A stretch of 16,691 nt of DNA from Thioalkalivibrio sp. (GTDB taxonomy: Bacteria > Pseudomonadota > Gammaproteobacteria > Ectothiorhodospirales > Ectothiorhodospiraceae), in assembly GCA_018224485.1 (NCBI GenBank), contig JAGTVE010000237.1, forward strand, positions 1-16,691. Reading direction: 5' to 3'. Under the pieces are notes generated by a model. It was not told the DNA's origin. It saw nothing but the letters and a program-made list of their open reading frames with translations, and made no database searches. Positions 7,028 to 14,534 of the stretch are shown one piece after another (positions within the stretch are counted from its first letter, which is position 1; each line of letters starts with the position of its first letter). Both the position numbers and the translations under genes were made by a program.

Positions 7028-7682
7028 CATGCTTGGAGCGGGCCTGACCTCGCAGCGCGCACGCGACCGACTGATCCGGCAGCTGGCGGAGCTGGGTATC
7101 CGTGATCCCGCGGTACTGGACGCGATCCGGCAGGTACCGCGCCACCTGTTCGTGGAAGAGGCGCTGGCACACCGCGCCTACGAGAACATCGCGCTGCCGA
7201 TCGGCTACAGGCAGACGGTATCGCAGCCGTTCATCGTCGCACGCATGACCGAGGCACTGCTGGAGGGCGGTGCGGTTAGCACCGTGCTCGAGGTGGGCAC
7301 CGGGTCCGGCTATCAGGCGGCCGTGCTCGCACACCTGGTCGACCGCGTCTTTTCGGTGGAACGCATCCGGGCGCTGAGCCGTTCCGCGCGCGAACTGCTC
7401 ACCCGGCTGCGTATCAACAACGTAAGCCTGCTGCATGGGGACGGAGCGCAGGGCTGGCCCGCCCGGGCGCCCTTTGATGGCATCCTGCTGACCGCGGCTC
7501 CGCGCGAGGTGCCGCACGAACTCCTGACGCAGCTGGCGCCCGGCGGCCGCCTGGTCGCGCCGGTGGAGGGCGTGGACGGGCAGCAGCAGCTGGTGCGCTA
7601 CACCCATACAGCCGAGGCCTTCGTCCGTGACCTGCTCGACACGGTATGCTTTGTGCCGATGCTTTCCGGGGCGGAACAATGA
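7017..7682 (+). CDS. pcm: Protein-L-isoaspartate(D-aspartate) O-methyltransferase
   Basis: Pcm repairs age-damaged proteins by methylating isoaspartyl residues with SAM. The 221-residue product has the family's substrate motif TVSQPFIVARM (67-77), SAM-binding motif I LEVGTGSGYQ (91-100), the acidic end of motif II at SVERI, HGDGAQGW and the APFDGILLTAAP motif. Start: GTG at 7017 has GGAGG 9 nt upstream inside the end of surE and overlaps surE by 11 nt. An ATG at 7029, just after the surE stop, would give 217 residues and is the alternative, with its ribosome site less well placed. The stop overlaps yqaA in an ATGA. Confidence 0.95.
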   Translation: MAIDMLGAGLTSQRARDRLIRQLAELGIRDPAVLDAIRQVPRHLFVEEALAHRAYENIALPIGYRQTVSQPFIVARMTEALLEGGAVSTVLEVGTGSGYQAAVLAHLVDRVFSVERIRALSRSARELLTRLRINNVSLLHGDGAQGWPARAPFDGILLTAAPREVPHELLTQLAPGGRLVAPVEGVDGQQQLVRYTHTAEAFVRDLLDTVCFVPMLSGAEQ

Positions 7683-8263
7683 GGGTATTCGAGCCGCTCT
7701 ATGATCGCGTGATGGGCTGGTCGCGGCATCGTCACGCCTCCCGCTACCTGGCCGGACTCTCCTTTGCGGAGTCGTCGTTCTTTCCGGTGCCGCCCGACGT
7801 GATGCTGGCACCGATGGCCGCGGCCCGCCCGCGCGAGGCGCTCCGCCTGGCCGGACTGACGACCCTGTTCTCGGTGCTGGGCGGCGTGCTCGGCTACGCG
7901 ATCGGGGTGCTTGCGTTCGAGCTGGTGGAGCCGTGGATCATCGAGATGGGCCAGCGCGAGAAGCTGGAGATCACGCAGGAGTGGTTCGCGGTCTGGGGCG
8001 TGTGGGTGGTGCTGATCGCCGGTTTCTCGCCGATCCCCTACAAGCTGTTCACGGTAACCGCCGGAGCGCTGGCAATGCCGCTGTTGCCCTTCGTGGTGGC
8101 CTCGGCGGCGGGCCGCGGCGCACGCTTCTTCGCCGTGGCCCTGTTGATGGCATGGGCGGGTCCACAGGCGGACCGGCATCTGCGTCCATACATGGAACGC
8201 CTGGGCTGGGCATCGGTCCTGTTATTGGTAGCGGTCGTCGCCTTCTACGCCTTACTCGACTGA
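7679..8263 (+). CDS. yqaA: DedA/VTT-family inner membrane protein YqaA
   Basis: A 194-residue integral membrane protein. It shows the DedA-type motif FAESSFFPVPPD (29-40) and GFSPIPYKLFTVTAGA (115-130). Hydrophobic spans lie at about 57-82, 104-116, 128-144, 148-161 and 176-193. The SNARE-associated (VTT) superfamily includes lipid scramblases and DedA proteins; the role of YqaA itself is not settled. It lies between pcm and nlpD, an arrangement also seen in other gammaproteobacteria. ATG 7679 overlaps the pcm stop by 4 nt (ATGA), and its own TGA shares one base with the nlpD ATG. Confidence 0.92.
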   Translation: MRVFEPLYDRVMGWSRHRHASRYLAGLSFAESSFFPVPPDVMLAPMAAARPREALRLAGLTTLFSVLGGVLGYAIGVLAFELVEPWIIEMGQREKLEITQEWFAVWGVWVVLIAGFSPIPYKLFTVTAGALAMPLLPFVVASAAGRGARFFAVALLMAWAGPQADRHLRPYMERLGWASVLLLVAVVAFYALLD

Positions 8264-9051
8264 TGCGCTGTATTCGACTCCTGCTCGGGATAGCTCTCGG
8301 TATCATCATGGCCTCGTCTCTGGGTTGTGCCACGTACCCGCCGTCCGCGCCCGCGGCAAGTGGATCGGGCGGCGCCACAGCCACGTACGTCGTGCGCCCG
8401 AACGAGACGCTTTACCGTATCGCGACCCGTCACGGTCTCGATTGGCGCGACCTGGCCCGGCGCAATGGCATCGGCCCCCCCTATCTGATCTATCCCGGCC
8501 AGCGGATTCGACTCGCCGGTGCGGCACCGATGGAAAGCCGTCCGGTAACGGAGGCCCGCGACTCGGCGGTTCCTTCGACTCCGTCGCAACCGACGCGGGA
8601 GGCGCCCGAGGCGCGGGTCCCGGCCGTCGCGGCGCCTTCGCGCGCGGAGCCGGCCGGGGAACGGACCGCCGCGACCGGGCCACCGCAGTGGCAATGGCCG
8701 GTCGACGGACCGGTGTTGCGAGGCTTCAGCAACAGTGCCACGACCCGCCGGGGCATCGCGATCGGTGGCGAGCGCGGCGAGGATGTCCGCGCCGCGGCAG
8801 CTGGCGAGGTGGTATATGCCGGAAGTGGACTGGTCGGTTATGGCCGGCTTATCATCCTGAAGCACGACGCCCGGTTCATCAGCGCGTACGGGCACAACGA
8901 GGAACTGCTGGTGCGCGAAGGCCAGAACGTGCGCGCCGGTGAGCGGATGGCCCGTCTGGGCGATTCGGGGGCAGAACGTCCCATGCTGCATTTTGAAATC
9001 CGGCTCGATGGTGCGGCCGTCGATCCGACGCGTTATCTTCCCCGGCGGTAG
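8263..9051 (+). CDS. nlpD: Murein hydrolase activator lipoprotein NlpD
   Basis: An outer-membrane lipoprotein of 262 residues that, by analogy with E. coli NlpD, activates the amidase AmiC at the division site. Seen: lipoprotein signal peptide with lipobox SLGC (C22; Ser at -3 is a little unusual), a LysM peptidoglycan-binding domain (about 41-85, YVVRPNETLYRIATRHGL to IYPGQRIRL), a Pro/Ala-rich linker (86-140) and a C-terminal LytM/M23 domain (about 143-260). The LytM zinc site is degenerate: RGIAIGG where active enzymes have a His and Asp, and LHFEIR in place of HxH. This is as expected for an activator rather than an enzyme. The gene overlaps yqaA by one base. In E. coli the main rpoS promoter lies within nlpD, and the same is likely here with only 32 bp before rpoS. 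Confidence 0.95.
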   Translation: MRCIRLLLGIALGIIMASSLGCATYPPSAPAASGSGGATATYVVRPNETLYRIATRHGLDWRDLARRNGIGPPYLIYPGQRIRLAGAAPMESRPVTEARDSAVPSTPSQPTREAPEARVPAVAAPSRAEPAGERTAATGPPQWQWPVDGPVLRGFSNSATTRRGIAIGGERGEDVRAAAAGEVVYAGSGLVGYGRLIILKHDARFISAYGHNEELLVREGQNVRAGERMARLGDSGAERPMLHFEIRLDGAAVDPTRYLPRR

Positions 9052-9083
9052 ATGCTGGCGCCCAGACGGAGAAGTTCGGCCTC

Positions 9084-10130
9084 ATGTCTTCACAGAACCG
9101 ATTGCGAAAGCGGGCCCCCGACGAGCCGACCGAAGCCGGGATGGACCCGGCCCCGGAACACGATGGCGAGGACGCCGAGGCCGAGCCCGCCGAGGGCGAG
9201 CCCGGTATCGATGCAGGGGAGGATCCGTCGCTGAGCGACCAATCAATCACGGTGACCACGGTGGATCGTATGCCGCACGACGCGGGTCCGGCCGAACTGG
9301 ACGCGATCCAGCTCTACCTGCGCGACATCGAGTTCCGCCCGCTGCTGACTCCCGAGGAGGAGGTGTACTACGCCCGTCTCGCGCGTGCCGGAGATCCCAA
9401 GGGGCGGCAGCGCATGATCGAGTGCAATCTGCGGCTTGTGGTCAAGATCGCGCGCCGGTACATGAACCGGGGCCTGGCCCTGCTCGATCTGATCGAGGAG
9501 GGCAACCTGGGTCTGATGCACGCAGTGGAGAAGTTCGACCCGGAACGCGGGTTTCGCTTCTCGACCTATGCGACGTGGTGGATCCGGCAGACCATCGAAC
9601 GCGCGCTGATGAACCAGTCCCGCACCATCCGGATTCCGGTGCATGTGAGCAAGGAACTGCGTGCCCAGAACAAGGTGTCCCGGATCATGATGCAGGAACT
9701 GGGACGGGAGCCCAGCGAGGACGAACTGGCGGCCCGCATGGGCAAGCCGGTCAGCGACATCCAGAGGCTGCGGGCGATGTCCGAGCCGTCCACCTCGATC
9801 GACATCGCCGTGGGACCGGATGGCGATCGCTCCCTGACCGAGATTCTGCCCGACGATAACGCCGCGGGTCCCTCGGCGCTGCTGGAGGATGCGGATATCC
9901 GCAACCTCGTTGCCGCGTGGCTGGAGGAACTGGACCAGAAACAGCGCGAGGTGCTGGTGCGGCGCTTCGGACTGCACGGCTTTGAGCGCTGCACGCTGGA
10001 GCAGGTGGGCGCAGAGATCGGCGTGACGCGGGAACGGGTGCGGCAGATCCAGATGGAGGCCCTGAAACGGCTGCGACGCCTGCTGCGGGCCCGGGGCCTG
10101 TCCGAAGACGTGCTGCTGCCGCGTCCCTGA
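9084..10130 (+). CDS. rpoS: RNA polymerase sigma factor RpoS (sigma-38)
   Basis: Stationary-phase/general-stress sigma factor of 348 residues. Region 1.2 (DAIQLYLRDIEFRPLLTPEEE, 73-93), region 2 (NLRLVVKIARRYMNRGLALLDLIEEGNLGLMHAVEKF to STYATWWIRQTIERALMNQ, 115-178), region 3 (RIPVHVSKEL onward) and region 4 (FGLHGFERCTLEQVGAEIGVTRERVRQIQ, HTH at about 305-330) are all intact. Placement behind nlpD supports RpoS over RpoD or RpoH. The N terminus has an acidic, low-complexity stretch (about 25-48) absent from E. coli RpoS. ATG 9084 has GGAG about 12 nt upstream. No T-tract terminator follows; a 5-bp CCGGC/GCCGG stem at 10132-10146 is too short to count. Confidence 0.96.
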   Translation: MSSQNRLRKRAPDEPTEAGMDPAPEHDGEDAEAEPAEGEPGIDAGEDPSLSDQSITVTTVDRMPHDAGPAELDAIQLYLRDIEFRPLLTPEEEVYYARLARAGDPKGRQRMIECNLRLVVKIARRYMNRGLALLDLIEEGNLGLMHAVEKFDPERGFRFSTYATWWIRQTIERALMNQSRTIRIPVHVSKELRAQNKVSRIMMQELGREPSEDELAARMGKPVSDIQRLRAMSEPSTSIDIAVGPDGDRSLTEILPDDNAAGPSALLEDADIRNLVAAWLEELDQKQREVLVRRFGLHGFERCTLEQVGAEIGVTRERVRQIQMEALKRLRRLLRARGLSEDVLLPRP

Positions 10131-10138
10131 ACCGGCCG

Positions 10139-10513
10139 TCAGCCGGCAACGATCAGGGCTGCGGCGACGGTGCGTCCTTCCGCAACGATCAGGTTGTAGG
10201 TCCGGCAGGCCGCCGCGGTGTCCATGATCTCGATGCCCCACGGCTCCATCCGCAGTTCCCGCCAGATCAAGCGCGGTGGGAAGACCTGCTGGATGCCGGT
10301 TCCGAGTAGCAGGATCTCGGGCGGGTTCTCGCGGATCCAGGACAGATCTCCGGTCTGCAGGGCCGTGGCGTCCGCGACCGGCCAGGACGGGAGAACCGCC
10401 TCGGGACGGAGGATCAGGCTGGTCGTGTGGCGCACGCCGTTCACGGCCACGTGATCGGGCCCGTAGCCCGTTATCATGTTCTGGTCTTCGCCGGTGATCT
10501 GCGTGATCTGCAT
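10139..10513 (-). CDS. Mth938/NDUFAF3-like (DUF498) domain protein
   Basis: A 124-residue single-domain protein. It contains the family hallmarks: an early GYG segment, PEILLLGTGIQQVFPP in the middle, GIEIMDTAAACRTYNLIVAEGR near the C terminus, and a closing Ala-rich strand. The family includes human NDUFAF3, a complex I assembly factor; the bacterial members are widespread and poorly characterised. It converges on rpoS with 8 bp between the stops and diverges from alaC. The start ATG at 10513 has only a weak GGGG upstream. TTGCCG and TAGGTT with 17-bp spacing lie almost on top of the start on the minus strand, so a very short leader is possible but unproven. Confidence 0.9.
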   Translation of the reverse strand: MQITQITGEDQNMITGYGPDHVAVNGVRHTTSLILRPEAVLPSWPVADATALQTGDLSWIRENPPEILLLGTGIQQVFPPRLIWRELRMEPWGIEIMDTAAACRTYNLIVAEGRTVAAALIVAG

Positions 10514-10590
10514 GTCCCCAACCTAAAGGCATCAGCCGGTCGCGGCAAGCGTCCCCGCATCGTGGGGGGAGCCGGACTCCCGCGACCGCG

Positions 10591-10619
10591 TTGACAGGCG
10601 AATGGACGGGTTATACCGT
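10591..10619 (+). promoter_or_regulatory. Predicted sigma-70 promoter of the alaC-hom-thrC operon
   Basis: A perfect -35 hexamer, TTGACA (10591-10596), is followed after 17 bp by TACCGT (10614-10619), which keeps the key T, A and final T of a -10 box. A TATACC two bases earlier, at 15-bp spacing, is the alternative. The predicted transcript would start near 10626, about 64 nt before the alaC GTG. Confidence 0.55.
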
Positions 10620-10689
10620 CAACGATTTTCTCCGAATCGGCCGTTGCTGTCGTTCGGGCCGTGCCCATCCACGATCCAGGAAGCCATCC

Positions 10690-11922
10690 GTGACCGACGT
10701 CTTTCCCCGCATCGAACGCCTGCCGCCATACGTCTTCAACATCGTGAACCAGTTGAAGGCCGAGGCCCGAGCCCGCGGCGAGGACATCATCGACTTCGGC
10801 ATGGGCAATCCGGACCAGCCCACGCCCCCGCACATCGTGGAGAAGCTGGTCGAGGTCGCCCGGCGCGGTGACACGCACCGTTACTCGGTGTCCAAGGGGA
10901 TCCCGCGCCTGCGCCGGGCGGTCACGCGCTGGTACAAGGCCCGCTTCGACGTCGATCTCGACCCGGAGACCGAGGCGATCGTGACCATCGGTTCCAAGGA
11001 GGGGTTGGCTCACCTGGCGCTGGCGGTCCTCGGTCCGGGCGACGCGGTCCTGGTGCCTAACCCCGCGTACCCGATTCACCCCTACGGCTGCGTGATCGCC
11101 GGGGCGGACGTGCGCCACGTCCCGCTCACACCCGACGTGGACTTCTTTGCCGAGTTGCACCGCGCGATCCAGGATTCCTGGCCGCGGCCGAAGATGCTGA
11201 TCCTGAACTTTCCGGCCAACCCCACCACGCAGTGCGTCGCCCTGGACTTCTTCGAGCGGGTGGTGGAGATCTGCCGGGAGCACCACATCTGGCTTGTGCA
11301 CGACTTCGCCTATGCGGAGATCATGTTCGACGGCTACAAGCCGCCGTCGGTATTGCAGGTGCCGGGTGCCAAGGAGATCGCGGTCGAGTTCTATACCCTG
11401 TCCAAGACCTACAACATGCCCGGCTGGCGTATCGGCTTCATGTGCGGCAACCCCACGCTGGTGGCCGCGCTGGCGCGGATGAAGTCGTATCTCGACTACG
11501 GTACCTTCACGCCGATCCAGGTGGCGGCGATCGCCGCGCTCGAGGGACCCCAGGACTGCGTGCAGGATGTCCGGGATCTCTACTGTTCCCGCCGGGACGT
11601 GCTTTGTGACGGTCTGAACGCGATGGGCTGGCAGGTCGAGAAGCCCAGGGCGACGATGTTCGTGTGGGCCCCGATCCCGGAGGCCTACCGCGACATGGGT
11701 TCCCTCGAGTTCTCCAAGAAGCTGCTGCGCGACGCGAAGGTGGCGGTATCGCCGGGCATCGGTTTCGGCAGCTACGGCGATACCCATGTCCGCTTCAGCC
11801 TGATCGAGAACGAGCAGCGTACCCGTCAGGCACTGCGCGGGATCAAGGCGATGTTCCGGGCCGATTCCATCCTCGCCGGCGCCCGGGCCGAGGATGCCGA
11901 CGCCGGGCTGCATTCCGCCTGA
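10690..11922 (+). CDS. alaC: Glutamate-pyruvate (alanine) aminotransferase AlaC
   Basis: A class I/II PLP aminotransferase of 410 residues, near-identical in layout to E. coli AlaC/YfdZ (412, from memory). It makes alanine from pyruvate and glutamate. Seen: IERLPPYVFNIV at the N terminus, GMGNPD (37-42), IGSKEGLAHL (100-109), FPANPT with the PLP-contacting N177, HDFAYAE with D205, the Schiff-base K239 in TLSKTYNMPGWRIGF, and R247. GTG 10690 is preferred: AGGA lies 8 nt upstream and the N terminus matches relatives. A TTG at 10591 is really the promoter -35 box. Placement before hom and thrC is recurrent in proteobacteria and suggests joint control of pyruvate- and aspartate-family amino acids. 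A 47-bp gap to hom contains no terminator. Confidence 0.95.
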   Translation: MTDVFPRIERLPPYVFNIVNQLKAEARARGEDIIDFGMGNPDQPTPPHIVEKLVEVARRGDTHRYSVSKGIPRLRRAVTRWYKARFDVDLDPETEAIVTIGSKEGLAHLALAVLGPGDAVLVPNPAYPIHPYGCVIAGADVRHVPLTPDVDFFAELHRAIQDSWPRPKMLILNFPANPTTQCVALDFFERVVEICREHHIWLVHDFAYAEIMFDGYKPPSVLQVPGAKEIAVEFYTLSKTYNMPGWRIGFMCGNPTLVAALARMKSYLDYGTFTPIQVAAIAALEGPQDCVQDVRDLYCSRRDVLCDGLNAMGWQVEKPRATMFVWAPIPEAYRDMGSLEFSKKLLRDAKVAVSPGIGFGSYGDTHVRFSLIENEQRTRQALRGIKAMFRADSILAGARAEDADAGLHSA

Positions 11923-11969
11923 ACCACGGCCCGTTCATCGCGGGCGCAACAGAATAAGGAAGCTGACCC

Positions 11970-13283
11970 ATGGAACCCGTGAAGATCGGACTGCTCGGCC
12001 TCGGTACGGTCGGCTGCGGCACCGTGATGGTGCTCGGTCGTAACGGCGACGAGATTGCGCGGCGCGCGGGCCGCGGCATTGCCGTGGTGGCCGCGGCGGT
12101 GCGCGACCTCGCGCGCGAGCGTGACTGCGCACTGAATGGCGTCCGCCTGACCGACGACCCGGGCTCCGTCGTGGACGATCCCGAGGTCGAGGTGGTGGTG
12201 GAACTGATGGGCGGCGTCGAACCAGCGCGGACGCTGGTGCTGCGGGCGGTCGAGGCCGGCAAGCACGTGGTCACCGCGAACAAGGCCCTGATTGCCCTGC
12301 ATGGCAACGAGATCTTCGCCCGCGCTCACGAGCGGGGCGTGATGGTCGCCTTCGAGGCGGCGGTGGCCGGGGGTATCCCGATCATCAAGGCACTGCGCGA
12401 GGGGCTGGCGGGCAACCGCATCGACTGGGTGGCCGGCATCATCAACGGCACGGGCAACTTCATCCTCAGCGAGATGCGCGACCATGGCCGGGACTTCGGC
12501 GACGTACTCGACGAGGCCCAGCGTCTGGGGTACGCGGAGGCCGACCCCACCTTGGACGTGGAGGGGATCGATGCGGCGCACAAGCTGTGTATCCTTGCGG
12601 CCATCGCCTTCGGCATCCCGCTTCAGTTCGAGCGGATTCACATCGAGGGCATCACCGGGATCACCCGCGAGGACGTCACCTTTGCGGCGGAACTGGGATA
12701 CAGCATCAAGCACCTCGGCATCGCCCGCCGCGCGGCCGGAGGCTTCGAGCTTCGGGTGCATCCGACCCTGATTCCAGAACGCCGGCTGATCGCCAACGTC
12801 AACGGCGTGATGAACGCCGTGCTGGTGCAGGCGGACGCGGTCGGTCCGACGCTGTACTACGGGGCCGGAGCCGGGGCCGAGGCGACCGCGTCGGCGGTGG
12901 TCGCGGACCTGGTCGACGTGGTGCGCGCGCTCACCGCGGATCCCGAGAACCGGGTGCCCCATCTCGCCTTCCAGCCGGGGGCGCTCTCGGATCTCCCGGT
13001 CCTGCCGATGGCCGAGGTGCGCACCTCCTTCTACCTGCGCCTGCGGGCACGGGACCGCCCCGGCGTGCTGGCCGATATCACGCGGGTGCTTGGCGCCCAC
13101 TGCATCAGCATCGAGGCGATCCTGCAGCGCGAACCGGATCCCGAGCGCGGCGAGGCGACGATCATCATCCTGACCCACCAGGTCCGGGAGGGCGACATCG
13201 ACGAGGCCATCAGCGAGCTCGGCGGTCTTCCGCACCTCACCTCGCCGGTGACGCGAATCCGCATGGAGCCGCTGTCCCGCTGA
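11970..13283 (+). CDS. hom: Homoserine dehydrogenase
   Basis: A monofunctional homoserine dehydrogenase of 437 residues that reduces aspartate semialdehyde to homoserine. Domains: NAD(P)-binding Rossmann fold with GLGTVG (10-15), TANKALIA with K105, a catalytic domain with GIINGTGNFIL (157-166), AEADPTLDVEGIDAAHKL containing D201 and K205 (spacing as in the yeast catalytic Asp/Lys pair), and a C-terminal ACT domain (about 350-430, RTSFYLRLRARDRPGVLADIT). The ACT domain predicts threonine feedback inhibition. There is no fused aspartokinase. The ATG has AGGAAG about 9 nt upstream. It lies 33 bp before thrC. Confidence 0.96.
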   Translation: MEPVKIGLLGLGTVGCGTVMVLGRNGDEIARRAGRGIAVVAAAVRDLARERDCALNGVRLTDDPGSVVDDPEVEVVVELMGGVEPARTLVLRAVEAGKHVVTANKALIALHGNEIFARAHERGVMVAFEAAVAGGIPIIKALREGLAGNRIDWVAGIINGTGNFILSEMRDHGRDFGDVLDEAQRLGYAEADPTLDVEGIDAAHKLCILAAIAFGIPLQFERIHIEGITGITREDVTFAAELGYSIKHLGIARRAAGGFELRVHPTLIPERRLIANVNGVMNAVLVQADAVGPTLYYGAGAGAEATASAVVADLVDVVRALTADPENRVPHLAFQPGALSDLPVLPMAEVRTSFYLRLRARDRPGVLADITRVLGAHCISIEAILQREPDPERGEATIIILTHQVREGDIDEAISELGGLPHLTSPVTRIRMEPLSR

Positions 13284-13316
13284 CCCACAACGCCTTCTAC
13301 GAGGAACGCACCCACC

Positions 13317-14459
13317 ATGGCCTTCGGACATCGCTACACCGGCCTGATCGACTGCTACCGGGACCGTCTCCCGGTGCACGACGACACCCGGATCATCTCC
13401 CTGGGCGAGGGCAACACGTCCCTGATCCGCCTGAACAACATTCCGCGGGAGCTGGACCGCGACGTCGAGCTGTACGTGAAGTTCGAGGGTCTCAACCCCA
13501 CCGGTTCGTTCAAGGACCGCGGTATGACGATGGCGGTGACCAAGGCGGTGGAGGAAGGCTCGAAGGCGATCATCTGTGCGTCAACCGGGAACACCTCGGC
13601 ATCGGCTGCGGCCTATGCGGCCCGGGCGGGCATCACCGCCTTCGTCGTGATCCCGGACGGCAAGATCGCGATGGGCAAGCTGGCCCAGGCGATGATGCAC
13701 GGAGCCGTGGTGATCCAGATCGAGGGGAACTTCGATGATGGCATGCGCCTGGTCAAGGAGGTCGCCAAGACCTCGCCGGTCACCCTCGTGAACTCGGTGA
13801 ATCCCTTCCGGCTGCAGGGCCAGAAGACCGCGGCCTTCGAGATCGTCGAGGAGCTCGGCCGGGCTCCCGACTTCCACTGCCTGCCGGTGGGCAATGCCGG
13901 CAACATCACGGCGCACTGGATCGGCTACTCGGAGCTGGCCGCGCACACCGGGGAACACGTAACCGAGGCCTGCACCTTCTGCCACGGACGCTGCCGCTTT
14001 GCCGGGGGCGGGGTGGCGGGGCAGCGGCCACGGATGGTTGGCTACCAGGCCAGCGGCAGCGCGCCGTTCCTGCGGGGTGCGATGGTGGATGCCCCGGAGA
14101 CGGTGGCGACTGCGATCCGGATCGGCCATCCGCAGTCCTGGGACGTTGCCTGGAAGGTGCGCGAGGAGTCCGGCGGCTGGTTCGATGAGTGCACGGACGC
14201 GGAGATCCTGGCCTCCCAGAAGCTCCTGACCGAGAAGGAGGGGGTGTTCTGCGAGCCCGCGTCGGCGGCCTCGGTCGCTGGTGCCCTGCGAGACATACGC
14301 AACGGGCTGATCCCGGAGGGTTCCAGCGTGGTGTGCACCCTCACCGGTCATGGCCTGAAGGATCCGGATGCGGCCATTGCCCAGGCCAGCCGTGAGCCGA
14401 TCAAGGTGCGCGCGGAGCTGGATGCGGTGACGCGCGCCATTCACGACAACATGGACTGA
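13317..14459 (+). CDS. thrC: Threonine synthase with a Cys-rich insertion
   Basis: A PLP enzyme of the short (about 350-residue, plant/archaeal-like) threonine synthase class; it converts O-phosphohomoserine to threonine. Length is 380 residues. Seen: NPTGSFKDRG with the PLP lysine K66, ASTGNTSASAAAYAARAG (88-105), the phosphate loop GNAGNITAHW (192-201), GYQASGSAP, and CTLTGHGLKDP near the C terminus. Between GYSEL and RPRMVGYQ there is an insertion of about 25 residues (209-236). It carries C219, C222, H223 and C226 (CTFCHGRC), followed by a Gly-rich run. Relatives I recall have only a short loop here. The reading frame is continuous through it. ATG 13317 has GAGGAA 10 nt upstream. It is the last gene of the operon and converges on the regulator gene. 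Confidence 0.95.
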   Translation: MAFGHRYTGLIDCYRDRLPVHDDTRIISLGEGNTSLIRLNNIPRELDRDVELYVKFEGLNPTGSFKDRGMTMAVTKAVEEGSKAIICASTGNTSASAAAYAARAGITAFVVIPDGKIAMGKLAQAMMHGAVVIQIEGNFDDGMRLVKEVAKTSPVTLVNSVNPFRLQGQKTAAFEIVEELGRAPDFHCLPVGNAGNITAHWIGYSELAAHTGEHVTEACTFCHGRCRFAGGGVAGQRPRMVGYQASGSAPFLRGAMVDAPETVATAIRIGHPQSWDVAWKVREESGGWFDECTDAEILASQKLLTEKEGVFCEPASAASVAGALRDIRNGLIPEGSSVVCTLTGHGLKDPDAAIAQASREPIKVRAELDAVTRAIHDNMD

Positions 14460-14467
14460 CGGTCCTG

Positions 14468-14514
14468 GCACTCCGCGACCCCCGGCCCGCACCCGCAAGC
14501 GCCCTGTGGAGTGC
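14468..14514. terminator. Possible weak bidirectional stem between convergent genes
   Basis: GCACTCC (14468-14474) pairs exactly with GGAGTGC (14508-14514) across a 33-nt GC-rich loop, in the 75 bp between the thrC and regulator stops. There is no T tract on either strand, so function as an intrinsic terminator is doubtful. Confidence 0.25.
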
Positions 14515-14534
14515 GGCGCCGTTGCCCGGATGGC

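Noticed and set aside
10132..10146. CCGGC/GCCGG hairpin after rpoS as a terminator
   Set aside because: Only five base pairs and no T tract on either strand.
14220..14223. Frameshift as the explanation of the odd ThrC segment
   Set aside because: The frame is continuous from ATG 13317 to the stop at 14459, and conserved ThrC motifs flank the insertion on both sides in the same frame.
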